Source of the DNA: Microbacterium sp. RU1D | GTDB lineage: Bacteria > Actinomycetota > Actinomycetes > Actinomycetales > Microbacteriaceae | DNA: 64,000 bases | Assembly: GCF_900156435.1 (NCBI RefSeq) | Contig: NZ_FTPQ01000001.1 | Coordinates: forward strand, 1,426,001-1,490,000 | Direction: 5' to 3' | Shown here: piece after piece, positions 57,147 through 64,000 of the stretch | Layout of the letters: each line of letters begins with the position of its first letter | Numbering within the stretch: position 1 is the first letter of the stretch | Translations under genes and position numbers: made by a program | The notes under the pieces: model-generated | Seen by the model: the letters and a program-made list of their open reading frames with translations, nothing else | Databases searched by the model: none | What the model was told of the DNA's origin: nothing

Positions 57147-57301
57147 GGATGGGGCGGTCGCTCGTGCGCTGCCAAGCGGATGGGGCGGTCGCTCGTGCGC
57201 TGCCAAGCGGATGGAGCGGTCGCTCGTGCGCTGTCACGCGGATGGGGCAGTCGCTCGTGCGCTGCTACGCGGATGGGGCGGTCGCTCGTGCGCTGCCGGG
57301 C
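57147..57301. repeat. 31-bp tandem repeat, five copies
   Basis: Five head-to-tail 31-base units begin at 57147, 57178, 57209, 57240 and 57271, each starting GGATGGRGCRGTCGCTCGTG. Copies 1 and 2 are identical; copies 3-5 differ by one to four bases, mainly near the 3' end. A degenerate sixth unit (GGACGGGG...) follows. The period is not a multiple of three and there are no spacers, so this is neither coding nor CRISPR. It fills much of the 336-base gap between convergent genes; the remainder holds two terminators and nothing else I recognise. Confidence 0.9.
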
Positions 57302-57380
57302 GGACGGGGAGTCGTCCCGCTCGTCACGCGGGCCGACGCGGGAACCGCCGGCCCGCGGGCCGTGCGAGCGTCGACGCCGA

Positions 57381-57414
57381 AGGGGCCCGACCGACTCTCG
57401 TCGATCGGGCCCCT
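57381..57414 (-). terminator. Terminator at the 3' end of kgd
   Basis: AGGGGCCCGA and TCGGGCCCCT form a perfect 10-base stem with a 14-base loop, 28 bases beyond the kgd stop on the minus strand. Confidence 0.75.
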
Positions 57415-57442
57415 CCTCAGCGGGTGTCAGCGCTGCGGGATG

Positions 57443-60400
57443 TCAGCGTGAAAGCGCTTCCTTCATGATTGCCGCGTGCTCGCCGGCGTGCACCTTGGGC
57501 GAACCGGTCGCCGTCGACGCCGCCGAAGCCCGGGAAATACGACGCACGGGGCGGTCGAGCTGGTCGGCCAACTCCAGCGCGATGAACGGCCACGCGCCCT
57601 GGTTCTCGGGCTCGTCCTGCACCCAGACCAGCTCGGCGTTCGGGTACTGCGCGAGAACGCGCGCGAGTTCCTCGACGGGGGCCGGGTAGTACTGCTCGAG
57701 GCGCACGAGGGCGATCTCGGGGTTCGGGTTCTTGTCGAGCTCCGCGCGCAGATCCCAGTGGATCTTGCCCGCGTGGAGCAGCACGCGCTTCACGGCGCCA
57801 CGGTCGTTGCCACGGTCGTCGTCGAGCACGGGCTCGAACCGGCCCTCGAGGAAGTCCTCGACCGGGCTGGTCGCGCCGCGCAGGCGCAGCATGGCCTTGG
57901 GCGTGAACACCACGAGCGGGCGGCGGGGACGCTGGTACGCCTGGCGACGCAGCAGGTGGAAGTACGACGCCGGGGTGGACGGGCGGGCGACGATCATGTT
58001 GTCCTGCGCGCACATCTGCAGGTAGCGCTCGATGCGTGCCGACGAGTGGTCGGGGCCCTGGCCCTCATAGCCGTGTGGGAGGAGCAGCACGACGCTCGAC
58101 TGCTGCGCCCACTTCTGGTCGGCCGAGGAGATGAACTCGTCGATGACGGACTGCGCGCCGTTGGCGAAGTCGCCGAACTGCGCCTCCCAGAGGACGAGCG
58201 CGTCCGAGCGCTCCACCGAGTAGCCGTACTCGAACGCCATGGCGGCGTACTCGCTGAGCAGCGAGTCGTAGACCCAGAAGCGCCCCTGGTTCTCGCTGAG
58301 GTTGGCGAGGGGCAGCCACTCCTGACCGTTGTCGCGGTCGTGCAGCACCGAGTGGCGCTGCACGAAGGTGCCGCGGCGCGAGTCCTGACCGGCGAGGCGC
58401 ACCGGGGTGCCCTCCATCAGCACGGAGCCGAAGGCGAGCAGCTCGCCGAAGGCCCAGTCGATGTTGCCGTTCCGGCTCATGTCCAGACGCTTGTCGAGCA
58501 GCTGCTGGAGCTTCGTGTGCACGGTGAAGCCGTCGGGCTTGTTCACGAAGGCGTCGCCGATGTGCTGCACGACCTCGCGCGAGACACCGGTGGTCTCGGG
58601 AGCTCCGACCGCGGGCTCGTCGGCCGCGTCGGTCGCGATCACGGGGTTGGTGCCGGTCTCGGCTTCGTGCGTGTCGGCGAAGGCCACCTCGAGGCGGTTC
58701 TGGAAGTCCTGCTTCGCCTGCTCGTACTCGTCTTCGGTGATGTCACCGCGGCCGACGAGCGACTCGGTGTACAGGCGGCGCACCGATCGCTTGGCCTCGA
58801 TGAGGTTCGTCATCAGCGGCTGCGTCATCGAGGGGTCGTCGCCCTCGTTGTGACCGCGACGGCGGTAGCAGACGAGGTCGATGACGATGTCGCGGTGGAA
58901 CTCCTCGCGGTACAGGAACGCCAGCTCCGCGGCACGCACGACGGCCTCGGGGTCATCGCCGTTGACGTGCAGGATCGGAGCCTGGATCGTCTTGGCGACG
59001 TCGGTGGCGTACACCGAGGTGCGGGCGTCGGTCGGCGTGGTGGTGAAGCCGACCTGGTTGTTGACCACGACGTGGATCGTGCCGCCCGTGCGGTAGCCGC
59101 GCAGCTGCGACATCTGCAGCGTCTCGACCACGACGCCCTGACCCGCGAACGCGGCGTCGCCGTGGACCAGGATGGGCAGCCACGAGAAGGTGCCGATGGG
59201 CTTGCGGTCCTGCTTCGCGCGCACGATGCCCTCGAGCACGCCGTCGACGGTCTCGAGGTGCGACGGGTTGGCGGCGAGGTACACGGGGAGCTCGTCGCCG
59301 GCGTCGCCGACGAAGGTGCCCTCGGTGCCGAGGTGGTACTTCACGTCCCCCGAACCGCGCTTGCTGCCCACGGCGACGGCGCCCTCGAACTCGCGGAACA
59401 CGTGACCGTAGGTCTTGCCCGCGATGTTGGTGAGCACGTTCAGGCGACCGCGGTGGGCCATGCCGATGGCGGCTCCGTCGAGACCCGCCGAGGCCGCGCC
59501 CTGCAGGATCTGGTCGAGCAGCGGGATGAGCGATTCGCCGCCTTCGAGGCTGAAGCGCTTCTGCCCGACGTACTTGGTCTGCAGGAAGGTCTCGAACGCC
59601 TCGGCCTGGTTGAGCTTCGACAGGATGCGAAGCTGCTCGTCGTGCCCGGGCTTGGTGTACTTGACCTCGATGTTGCGCTGGAACCACTGGCGCTGGACCG
59701 GATCCTGGATGTGCATGTACTCCACACCCATGGTGCGGCAGTACGAGTCGCGCAGCACACCGAGGATGTCGCGGAGCTTGGCCACGCGCTTGTTGCCCAG
59801 ACCGCCGGTGACGAACTCGCGGTCGAGGTCCCAGAAGGTCAGGCCGTGCGACTCGATCTCGAGGTCGGGGTGGGTGCGCTGGACGTACTCGAGCGGATCG
59901 ATGTCGGCCATGAGGTGGCCGCGCACGCGGTACGAGTTGATGAGCTCCTGCACGCGGGCGCTCTTGTCGATGCGCTCGGACAGGTCGACGCTGATGTCGG
60001 CGGCCCAATGGATGGGCGCGTAGGGGATGCGCAGGGCGGCGAAGATGTCGTCGTAGAAGCCGCGCTGACCGATGAGCAGCTCGTGCACCTTCTTGAGGAA
60101 CTCGCCCGAACCCGCACCCTGGATGACGCGGTGGTCGTAGGTGCTGGTGAGGGTGATCGTCTTGCCGATCGCCAGCTCGTTGAGCGTCTTCTCGCTCGCA
60201 CCCATGAACTCCGCGGGGTAGTCCAGCGCACCGGCGCCGATGATCGCACCCTGACCGCGCATCAGGCGGGGGACCGAGTGGACCGTACCGATGCCGCCGG
60301 GGTTGGTGAGCGAGACGGTGGTGCCCTGGAAATCGCCGGGCGTCAGCTTGTTGGTGCGGGCGCGGCGCACGAGGTCTTCGTAGGAGGCGAGGAACTCGCC

Positions 60401-61132
60401 GAACGACAGGGTGTCGGCGCGCTTGATGCTCGGGACGAGCAGGGCGCGCGAGCCGTCGGGCTTGGGCATGTCGATCGCGATGCCGAGGTTGACGTGCGCG
60501 GGGGCCACCACCGACGGCTTGCCGTCGATCTCGGCGTAGTAGACGTTCTGGCTCGGGAACTCCTTGAGCGCCTGGATGAGGGCCCACCCGATCAGGTGCG
60601 TGAAGCTCACCTTGCCGCCGCGCGTGCGCGACATGTGGTTGTTGATGACGATGCGGTTGTCGATCATCAGCTTCGCGGGGACGGTGCGCACGCTCGTCGC
60701 GGTGGGGACCGTGAGCGAGTCGTCCATGTTGGATGCCAGGGCCTTCGGCATCCCCTTCAGGACCGTCACGCGGTCTTCCTCGGTGCTCTCGGAGCCCGCG
60801 GAGGGGACGGCATTCGGGGCCTGCGCCGGGATGGGCTGCGGCGCCGCCGGCTTGGCCGTGGTGCGGGCGACGGGCGCCTGCCCCACCACGGGGATCGGGG
60901 CCGTCACCGGCTTGGGCTCGGACGCCGACGCCGACGGCGGAGCGGCGGGCGGTGGAGCGGCGGCCGAGGATCCGTCGACGACCGGGTGGTACGCCTCCAG
61001 GATCGGCCACCAGGCCTTGTCTACGGAGTGCTTGTCGACTTTGAACTGTTCGTAGAGTTCGTCTACGAGCCACTCGTTCGCGCCGAACTCGCCCTCGCTC
61101 GAAGTACCGACGCCCGTCACCTGGCTCGACAC
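57443..61132 (-). CDS. kgd: Multifunctional 2-oxoglutarate dehydrogenase E1 / E2-like enzyme (Kgd, SucA)
   Basis: The ~1229-residue enzyme has a short N-terminal segment ('GEFGANEWLVDELYEQFKVD'), an Ala/Pro linker, an E2-type acyltransferase domain with His in 'STYDHRVIQGAGSGEF', and a ThDP-dependent E1 domain ('HRDIVIDLVCYRRRGHNEGD' at the cofactor site). Actinobacterial Kgd decarboxylates 2-oxoglutarate and passes the succinyl group on with E2/E3 partners; it is controlled by the FHA protein GarA/OdhI, not in this window. I chose the GTG giving 'SSQVTGVGTSSEGEF'; ATG at 61213 would add 27 residues. Monocistronic, with a terminator downstream. Confidence 0.95.
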   Translation of the reverse strand: MSSQVTGVGTSSEGEFGANEWLVDELYEQFKVDKHSVDKAWWPILEAYHPVVDGSSAAAPPPAAPPSASASEPKPVTAPIPVVGQAPVARTTAKPAAPQPIPAQAPNAVPSAGSESTEEDRVTVLKGMPKALASNMDDSLTVPTATSVRTVPAKLMIDNRIVINNHMSRTRGGKVSFTHLIGWALIQALKEFPSQNVYYAEIDGKPSVVAPAHVNLGIAIDMPKPDGSRALLVPSIKRADTLSFGEFLASYEDLVRRARTNKLTPGDFQGTTVSLTNPGGIGTVHSVPRLMRGQGAIIGAGALDYPAEFMGASEKTLNELAIGKTITLTSTYDHRVIQGAGSGEFLKKVHELLIGQRGFYDDIFAALRIPYAPIHWAADISVDLSERIDKSARVQELINSYRVRGHLMADIDPLEYVQRTHPDLEIESHGLTFWDLDREFVTGGLGNKRVAKLRDILGVLRDSYCRTMGVEYMHIQDPVQRQWFQRNIEVKYTKPGHDEQLRILSKLNQAEAFETFLQTKYVGQKRFSLEGGESLIPLLDQILQGAASAGLDGAAIGMAHRGRLNVLTNIAGKTYGHVFREFEGAVAVGSKRGSGDVKYHLGTEGTFVGDAGDELPVYLAANPSHLETVDGVLEGIVRAKQDRKPIGTFSWLPILVHGDAAFAGQGVVVETLQMSQLRGYRTGGTIHVVVNNQVGFTTTPTDARTSVYATDVAKTIQAPILHVNGDDPEAVVRAAELAFLYREEFHRDIVIDLVCYRRRGHNEGDDPSMTQPLMTNLIEAKRSVRRLYTESLVGRGDITEDEYEQAKQDFQNRLEVAFADTHEAETGTNPVIATDAADEPAVGAPETTGVSREVVQHIGDAFVNKPDGFTVHTKLQQLLDKRLDMSRNGNIDWAFGELLAFGSVLMEGTPVRLAGQDSRRGTFVQRHSVLHDRDNGQEWLPLANLSENQGRFWVYDSLLSEYAAMAFEYGYSVERSDALVLWEAQFGDFANGAQSVIDEFISSADQKWAQQSSVVLLLPHGYEGQGPDHSSARIERYLQMCAQDNMIVARPSTPASYFHLLRRQAYQRPRRPLVVFTPKAMLRLRGATSPVEDFLEGRFEPVLDDDRGNDRGAVKRVLLHAGKIHWDLRAELDKNPNPEIALVRLEQYYPAPVEELARVLAQYPNAELVWVQDEPENQGAWPFIALELADQLDRPVRRISRASAASTATGSPKVHAGEHAAIMKEALSR

Positions 61133-61295
61133 AGTCGATCGCCTGCTTTCCTCGATGAAGATTCCTGTGGATGCGCCGACGTCGCCGTCGATGACGTCGA
61201 ACGTCCAACGCATCTTCCAGCCTAGCCGAGGATCTGCGGACGGCCACGGCTCCGGCGGGGCCTTTCCCTCCGAATGGTGTGATGGAGTGGATGCT

Positions 61296-62756
61296 ATGGA
61301 GTTCTCCGGCGCGCAGCCCGATGTCGACCTGACGTACTCGGACGTCTTCCTCGTCCCCCGCCACTCCGAGGTGCGCAGCCGCCTCGACGTCGATCTGGCC
61401 CCGGGCGACGGCAGCGGGGCGACGATCCCGCTCGTCTCGGCGAACATGAACTCGGTGACGGGGACGCGCCTCGCGGCCACCCTCGCGCGTCGGGGCGGGC
61501 TCGGCGTCCTTCCGCAGGACCTCGCGCTCCCGCAGCTGATCGAGGCCGTCGAGTGGGTGAAGTCCCAGCCGGTCGCCTGGGACGCCCCTCTGGTGCTGCC
61601 CCCCACCGCGACCGTCGCCGACGCGCGTCTCGTGCTGCCCCCGGTCGCCGGCCGCGGCATTGTCGTCGCCGACGCGCGGGAGGACGGCGTCGTCGACGTG
61701 GCCGCGTTCCGCGGGATCGTCGCGGCCCGGCGGCTGTCGACCGCCCTTCCGGATGCCACGCTCGGCGACATCGCCCGCCGCGACGCCCCGCTCATCGCGG
61801 TGGAGCGCATCGGCGATCCCCGCGAGGTCTTCGCGCTCATCGAGGAGGCGCGCGTCGACATCGTGCCCGTCGTGGACGGCGACCGCGTCGTCGGCACCCT
61901 CTCGGCTCGCAGCGCCCTCCGCGACTCCGTCTACCGCCCCGCGGTCGATGCCGACGGTCGCCTGATCGTGGCCGCCGCGGTCGGCGTCAACGGCGACGTG
62001 GCGGGCAAGGCGCGGGCGCTCGCCGCCGCGGGCGTCGACGTGCTGGTCGTCGACACCGCGCACGGCCACCAGGCGCAGATGCTGCGCGCGCTGCGCGAGG
62101 TCGCGGCGCTGGAGCTCGGCATCCCGATCGCCGCGGGCAACGTCGTCACCGCCGAGGGCGTGCGCGACCTCACCGACGCCGGAGCGACGATCCTCAAGGT
62201 CGGCGTCGGCCCCGGAGCGATGTGCACGACCCGCATGATGACCGCGGTCGGTCGGCCCCAGTTCTCCGCCGTGCTCGAGACGGCGGAAGCCGCGCGCGGC
62301 GCCGGCGCCCACGTGTGGGCGGACGGCGGCGTCCGCTATCCCCGCGACGTGGCCCTCGCCCTGGCGGCGGGAGCCGCCTCGGTCATGATCGGCTCGTGGT
62401 TCGCGGGCACGATCGAAGCCCCCGGCCTGCTGCGCCGCGACGACGCGGGCCTGCTCTACAAGGAATCGCGGGGCATGGCATCCACCAAGGCGGTGCAGGG
62501 ACGCTTCGGGCGGCTCGATCCGTTCGAGCGGGCGCGCAAGGAGCTGTTCGCCGAGGGCATCTCGTCGTCGCGCATCTACCTCGATCCGCAGCGGCCGGGG
62601 TTGGAGGACCTGCTCGACATGATCACCTCGGGCGTGCGCTCCTCGTTCACCTACGCGGGGGCGGCCACCGTCGCCGAGTTCCACGACCGGGCGCGGGTGG
62701 GCCTGCAGTCGGCCGCCGGCTACGAAGAGGGGAAGGCGCTCCCGGTCAGCTGGTGA
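61296..62756 (+). CDS. guaB1: GuaB1-type IMP dehydrogenase/GMP reductase-family protein
   Basis: The 486-residue protein has the IMPDH/GMPR barrel with 'LTYSDVFLVPRHSEVRSRLD', a central CBS pair (about 90-200), 'VVDTAHGHQAQMLRALREV', the catalytic loop Cys in 'GVGPGAMCTTRMM' and 'WADGGVRYPRDVALALAAGA'. Actinobacteria carry GuaB2 as the true IMPDH, while GuaB1 of M. smegmatis acts as a GMP reductase in purine salvage; 'ESRGMAS' and the length fit this subfamily. An in-frame GTG nine bases upstream (61287) is an alternative start. The last 11 bases overlap the convergent GH76-like gene. The neighbouring CNNM-type gene matches Rv1841c-Rv1843c. Confidence 0.9.
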   Translation: MEFSGAQPDVDLTYSDVFLVPRHSEVRSRLDVDLAPGDGSGATIPLVSANMNSVTGTRLAATLARRGGLGVLPQDLALPQLIEAVEWVKSQPVAWDAPLVLPPTATVADARLVLPPVAGRGIVVADAREDGVVDVAAFRGIVAARRLSTALPDATLGDIARRDAPLIAVERIGDPREVFALIEEARVDIVPVVDGDRVVGTLSARSALRDSVYRPAVDADGRLIVAAAVGVNGDVAGKARALAAAGVDVLVVDTAHGHQAQMLRALREVAALELGIPIAAGNVVTAEGVRDLTDAGATILKVGVGPGAMCTTRMMTAVGRPQFSAVLETAEAARGAGAHVWADGGVRYPRDVALALAAGAASVMIGSWFAGTIEAPGLLRRDDAGLLYKESRGMASTKAVQGRFGRLDPFERARKELFAEGISSSRIYLDPQRPGLEDLLDMITSGVRSSFTYAGAATVAEFHDRARVGLQSAAGYEEGKALPVSW

Positions 62757-63780
62757 ACGCCCGCTCGAGGTCGACGTCGGCCTCGAGCGTGATCCACGCA
62801 CCGACCTGCACGGACAGGTCGAGGTCGTCGCCGCTCGCGCGCGCGGCGCGTCGCGGGTCGGCAGGGAAGATTCCGCCGCGGCGGCCGTTCCACAGCGCCT
62901 CCGCGTTGCGGTGCACGAGCTCGCGGGCGACGTCCGCGACCGGCCGGTGGGTCTCGCTCGACACATCGTCGGCGAACCAGAGCGCGGCCTCGGCGAGATA
63001 GCGGGCAAGGATGCCGGCGAACAGGCCGCCGTCGCCGCCGCCGGCCGCGGGGAAGAGCCCGTCGTCGGCCGCGCACCACCGAGCGACGGCGTGCACGAGC
63101 GACGCGGCCCGCGCCTCGTGCGCCTCTCGGGCGTCGGCGTCGGGCGCCCCCTCGGCCAGGGCGAGGGCGGATCCGATGGCGACGCCCTGGTTGTACGTCC
63201 ACAGCTCGGGGCGGACGACGCCGTGCTCGACCCCGTCGCGCACGAGCCCCGTCTCGGGGTCGTCGAGGGTCGCCGCGACCCACGCGTCGAGATCGACGGC
63301 CGAACCGCGGTGCGCGGACCACGCGAGCGCGATCGCCGCGGGACCGTTCGCGGGGGCGTTGTACAGGGCGCTGCCGACCGCCCAGGGGAGCGCTCCGACC
63401 GCGGGGTCGACCGCGTCGTCGAGACGGCGGGTGAGGTGGTCGATACGGCGGTCGTGCACGTCGTACCGCTGCAGCGCCAGGGCCATCCAGGCGACGTCGT
63501 CGTAGAACGGCGTCGTCCAGCGTCCGAGCGTCCGGACCGTGATCCCGTGGTGGAGCCGGCGTAGCAGGCGTGCGCGGCGCGGGTCGGGGCGGTGCTCCTG
63601 CGCGTCGCGGAGGACGTGGAGCAGGTGCGCGTGCCACCAGTAGTGCCAGGTTCGGGCGCCGTCGACGCCCGGCGTCGCGGCGTGCGCCCACGCGAGCGGG
63701 CCGTAGCGGTGGACGTAGCGGCGGACGACGGCCGACTCGGCCGCCATGGCGCGCGTCTGCGCCGGGGACGTGGCATCCAT
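62746..63780 (-). CDS. GH76-like (alpha/alpha)6-barrel protein
   Basis: The 344-residue protein is rich in Trp, His and Ala helices. It has 'RTWHYWWHAHLLHVLRDA' and a paired Asp at 94-95 in 'TPFYDDVAWMALALQ', the catalytic-type Asp-Asp of GH76 alpha-1,6-mannanases, then 'ELWTYNQGVAIGSALALAEG', typical of the family. No signal peptide is visible, so unlike fungal Dcw1/Dfg5 or secreted bacterial mannanases it should be cytoplasmic. 'GGAGG' lies nine bases before the chosen ATG; longer versions run into the divergent leader region. The 3' end overlaps that of guaB1 by 11 bases. Confidence 0.75.
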   Translation of the reverse strand: MDATSPAQTRAMAAESAVVRRYVHRYGPLAWAHAATPGVDGARTWHYWWHAHLLHVLRDAQEHRPDPRRARLLRRLHHGITVRTLGRWTTPFYDDVAWMALALQRYDVHDRRIDHLTRRLDDAVDPAVGALPWAVGSALYNAPANGPAAIALAWSAHRGSAVDLDAWVAATLDDPETGLVRDGVEHGVVRPELWTYNQGVAIGSALALAEGAPDADAREAHEARAASLVHAVARWCAADDGLFPAAGGGDGGLFAGILARYLAEAALWFADDVSSETHRPVADVARELVHRNAEALWNGRRGGIFPADPRRAARASGDDLDLSVQVGAWITLEADVDLERAFTS

Positions 63781-63843
63781 GTCTCCCATCCTCCCCAGGC
63801 CGGCCGTCTTGCGCAGGCGGGTACCGCCACCCTCCCGCTGCCA

Positions 63844-63849
63844 TAGAAT
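63844..63849 (+). promoter_or_regulatory. -10 hexamer TAGAAT upstream of the proline-rich leader ORF
   Basis: TAGAAT, one base from TATAAT, ends 10 bases before the leader ATG. The first transcribed base should fall at or just before that ATG, so the leader ORF is probably translated as a leaderless message. No good -35 is visible. Confidence 0.55.
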
Positions 63850-63859
63850 CGTCGGCACG

Positions 63860-63937
63860 ATGGACGACCCTCCCAGTTGTAGACCCTGGCCCCGACGACC
63901 CTCTCCCGCCGCACGCCCGAGCGGGGGTGATGCCTGA
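63860..63937 (+). CDS. Proline-rich leader peptide (25 aa), candidate Mg2+/proline-responsive regulator
   Basis: A 25-codon ORF begins 'MDDPPSCRPWPRRPSP', has seven prolines and two adjacent arginines, and stops at TGA (63935-63937), which overlaps the ATG of the downstream transporter gene (TGATG). Enterobacterial MgtL ([17 protein letters not shown]) has the same flavour: an acidic residue after Met, closely spaced prolines, then Pro-x-Pro-Arg-Arg. MgtL senses low Mg2+ because ribosomes slow at its prolines, letting mgtA be transcribed. A stem CCCGC/GCGGG (63905-63925) reaches the GC-rich ribosome-binding region of the next gene, so stalling could expose it. Function is inferred; the ORF, its promoter and the overlap are seen directly. 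Confidence 0.6.
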   Translation: MDDPPSCRPWPRRPSPAARPSGGDA

Positions 63938-64000
63938 TGGATTTCGTCATGCTGGCCGTGGGGCTCCTGCTCACCGTGGGGACCGGACTCTTCGTCGCGA
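63937..64000 (+). CDS. Start of a CNNM/CorC (DUF21) hemolysin-family membrane protein, 3' truncated
   Basis: Only 21 residues are visible, 'MDFVMLAVGLLLTVGTGLFV' and one more, a hydrophobic first membrane segment. They resemble the N-terminus of DUF21/CNNM proteins, and in mycobacteria two such genes (Rv1841c, Rv1842c) adjoin guaB1, as here. CNNM/CorC proteins transport or sense Mg2+. The ATG overlaps the stop of the proline-rich leader ORF, so translation is probably coupled. The identification rests on a short stretch plus context. Confidence 0.55.
   Translation, partial: MDFVMLAVGLLLTVGTGLFVA

Noticed and set aside
57147..57301. Possible CRISPR array
   Set aside because: The 31-base units are directly adjacent without unique spacers, no cas genes are near, and the array is a plain tandem repeat.
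63850..63936. M-box (ykoK) Mg2+ riboswitch in front of the CNNM-like gene
   Set aside because: The leader is under 90 bases and is occupied by the proline-rich ORF; the M-box is much larger and its conserved core is not visible.
58953..63974. A 1673-codon leftward frame across guaB1 and kgd
   Set aside because: It is low-complexity shadow coding; kgd, guaB1 and the GH76-like gene explain the region in other frames.

Overview
The window is high-GC actinobacterial chromosome, most likely from Microbacterium or a close relative in the Microbacteriaceae. Supporting signs are two WhiB proteins, MtrAB-LpqB, a SigR/RsrA mycothiol-type redox pair, Kgd-type 2-oxoglutarate dehydrogenase, GuaB1, and many start codons placed 6-10 bases after a TANNNT -10 hexamer (leaderless mRNAs). 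Genes are densely packed with many 4-base ATGA/GTGA overlaps. I see no rRNA, tRNA, CRISPR array, prophage or insertion sequence.

Region 1 (1-8.7 kb) is a cell-surface polysaccharide locus. It holds a truncated acyltransferase, a Wzm/Wzt-type exporter and, convergently, two O-antigen-ligase/polymerase-like membrane proteins followed by a GlfT2-like and a GlfT1-like glycosyltransferase. The set resembles the mycobacterial galactan machinery. Region 2 (8.7-19 kb) has manA, whiB2, a giant membrane glycosyltransferase, a DUF5719 protein, a degenerate zincin and DUF3499. An oxidoreductase/MarR pair with two matching operators interrupts this series. RDD and SpoIIM-like membrane proteins follow. Region 3 (19-27 kb) holds furA-katG and, convergently, an oleA-oleBC-oleD operon for long-chain olefins with a fused oleBC. 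This block sits between the RDD/SpoIIM pair and the DUF58-MoxR-DUF4350-DUF4129 operon (27-33 kb), which in other actinobacteria are often adjacent.

Region 4 (33-51.9 kb) follows the order of the M. tuberculosis Rv3219-Rv3246 neighbourhood: mtrA-mtrB-lpqB, comF, hpf, secA, an Rv3235-like protein, a PdtaS-type histidine kinase, whiB1, rsgA, aroA, sigR-rsrA. An AlaA-type aminotransferase, a small membrane protein and Bcp are interspersed. A near-perfect SigR promoter precedes sigR and overlaps the start of aroA. Region 5 (51.9-64 kb) has an Eis-like acetyltransferase, an MprF-like membrane protein coupled to an alpha/beta hydrolase, a 31-bp tandem repeat, kgd, guaB1 and a GH76-like protein. At the right edge is the start of a probable CNNM/CorC-type transporter preceded by a 25-codon proline-rich leader ORF.

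The most interesting item is that leader ORF (63860-63937). It looks leaderless, begins Met-Asp-Asp-Pro-Pro, contains Pro-Trp-Pro-Arg-Arg-Pro, and its stop codon overlaps the transporter start. It resembles enterobacterial MgtL, a proline-rich Mg2+-sensing leader peptide, but in an actinobacterium and in front of a different transporter family. All functions are read from sequence and recalled family knowledge; no database search was run.
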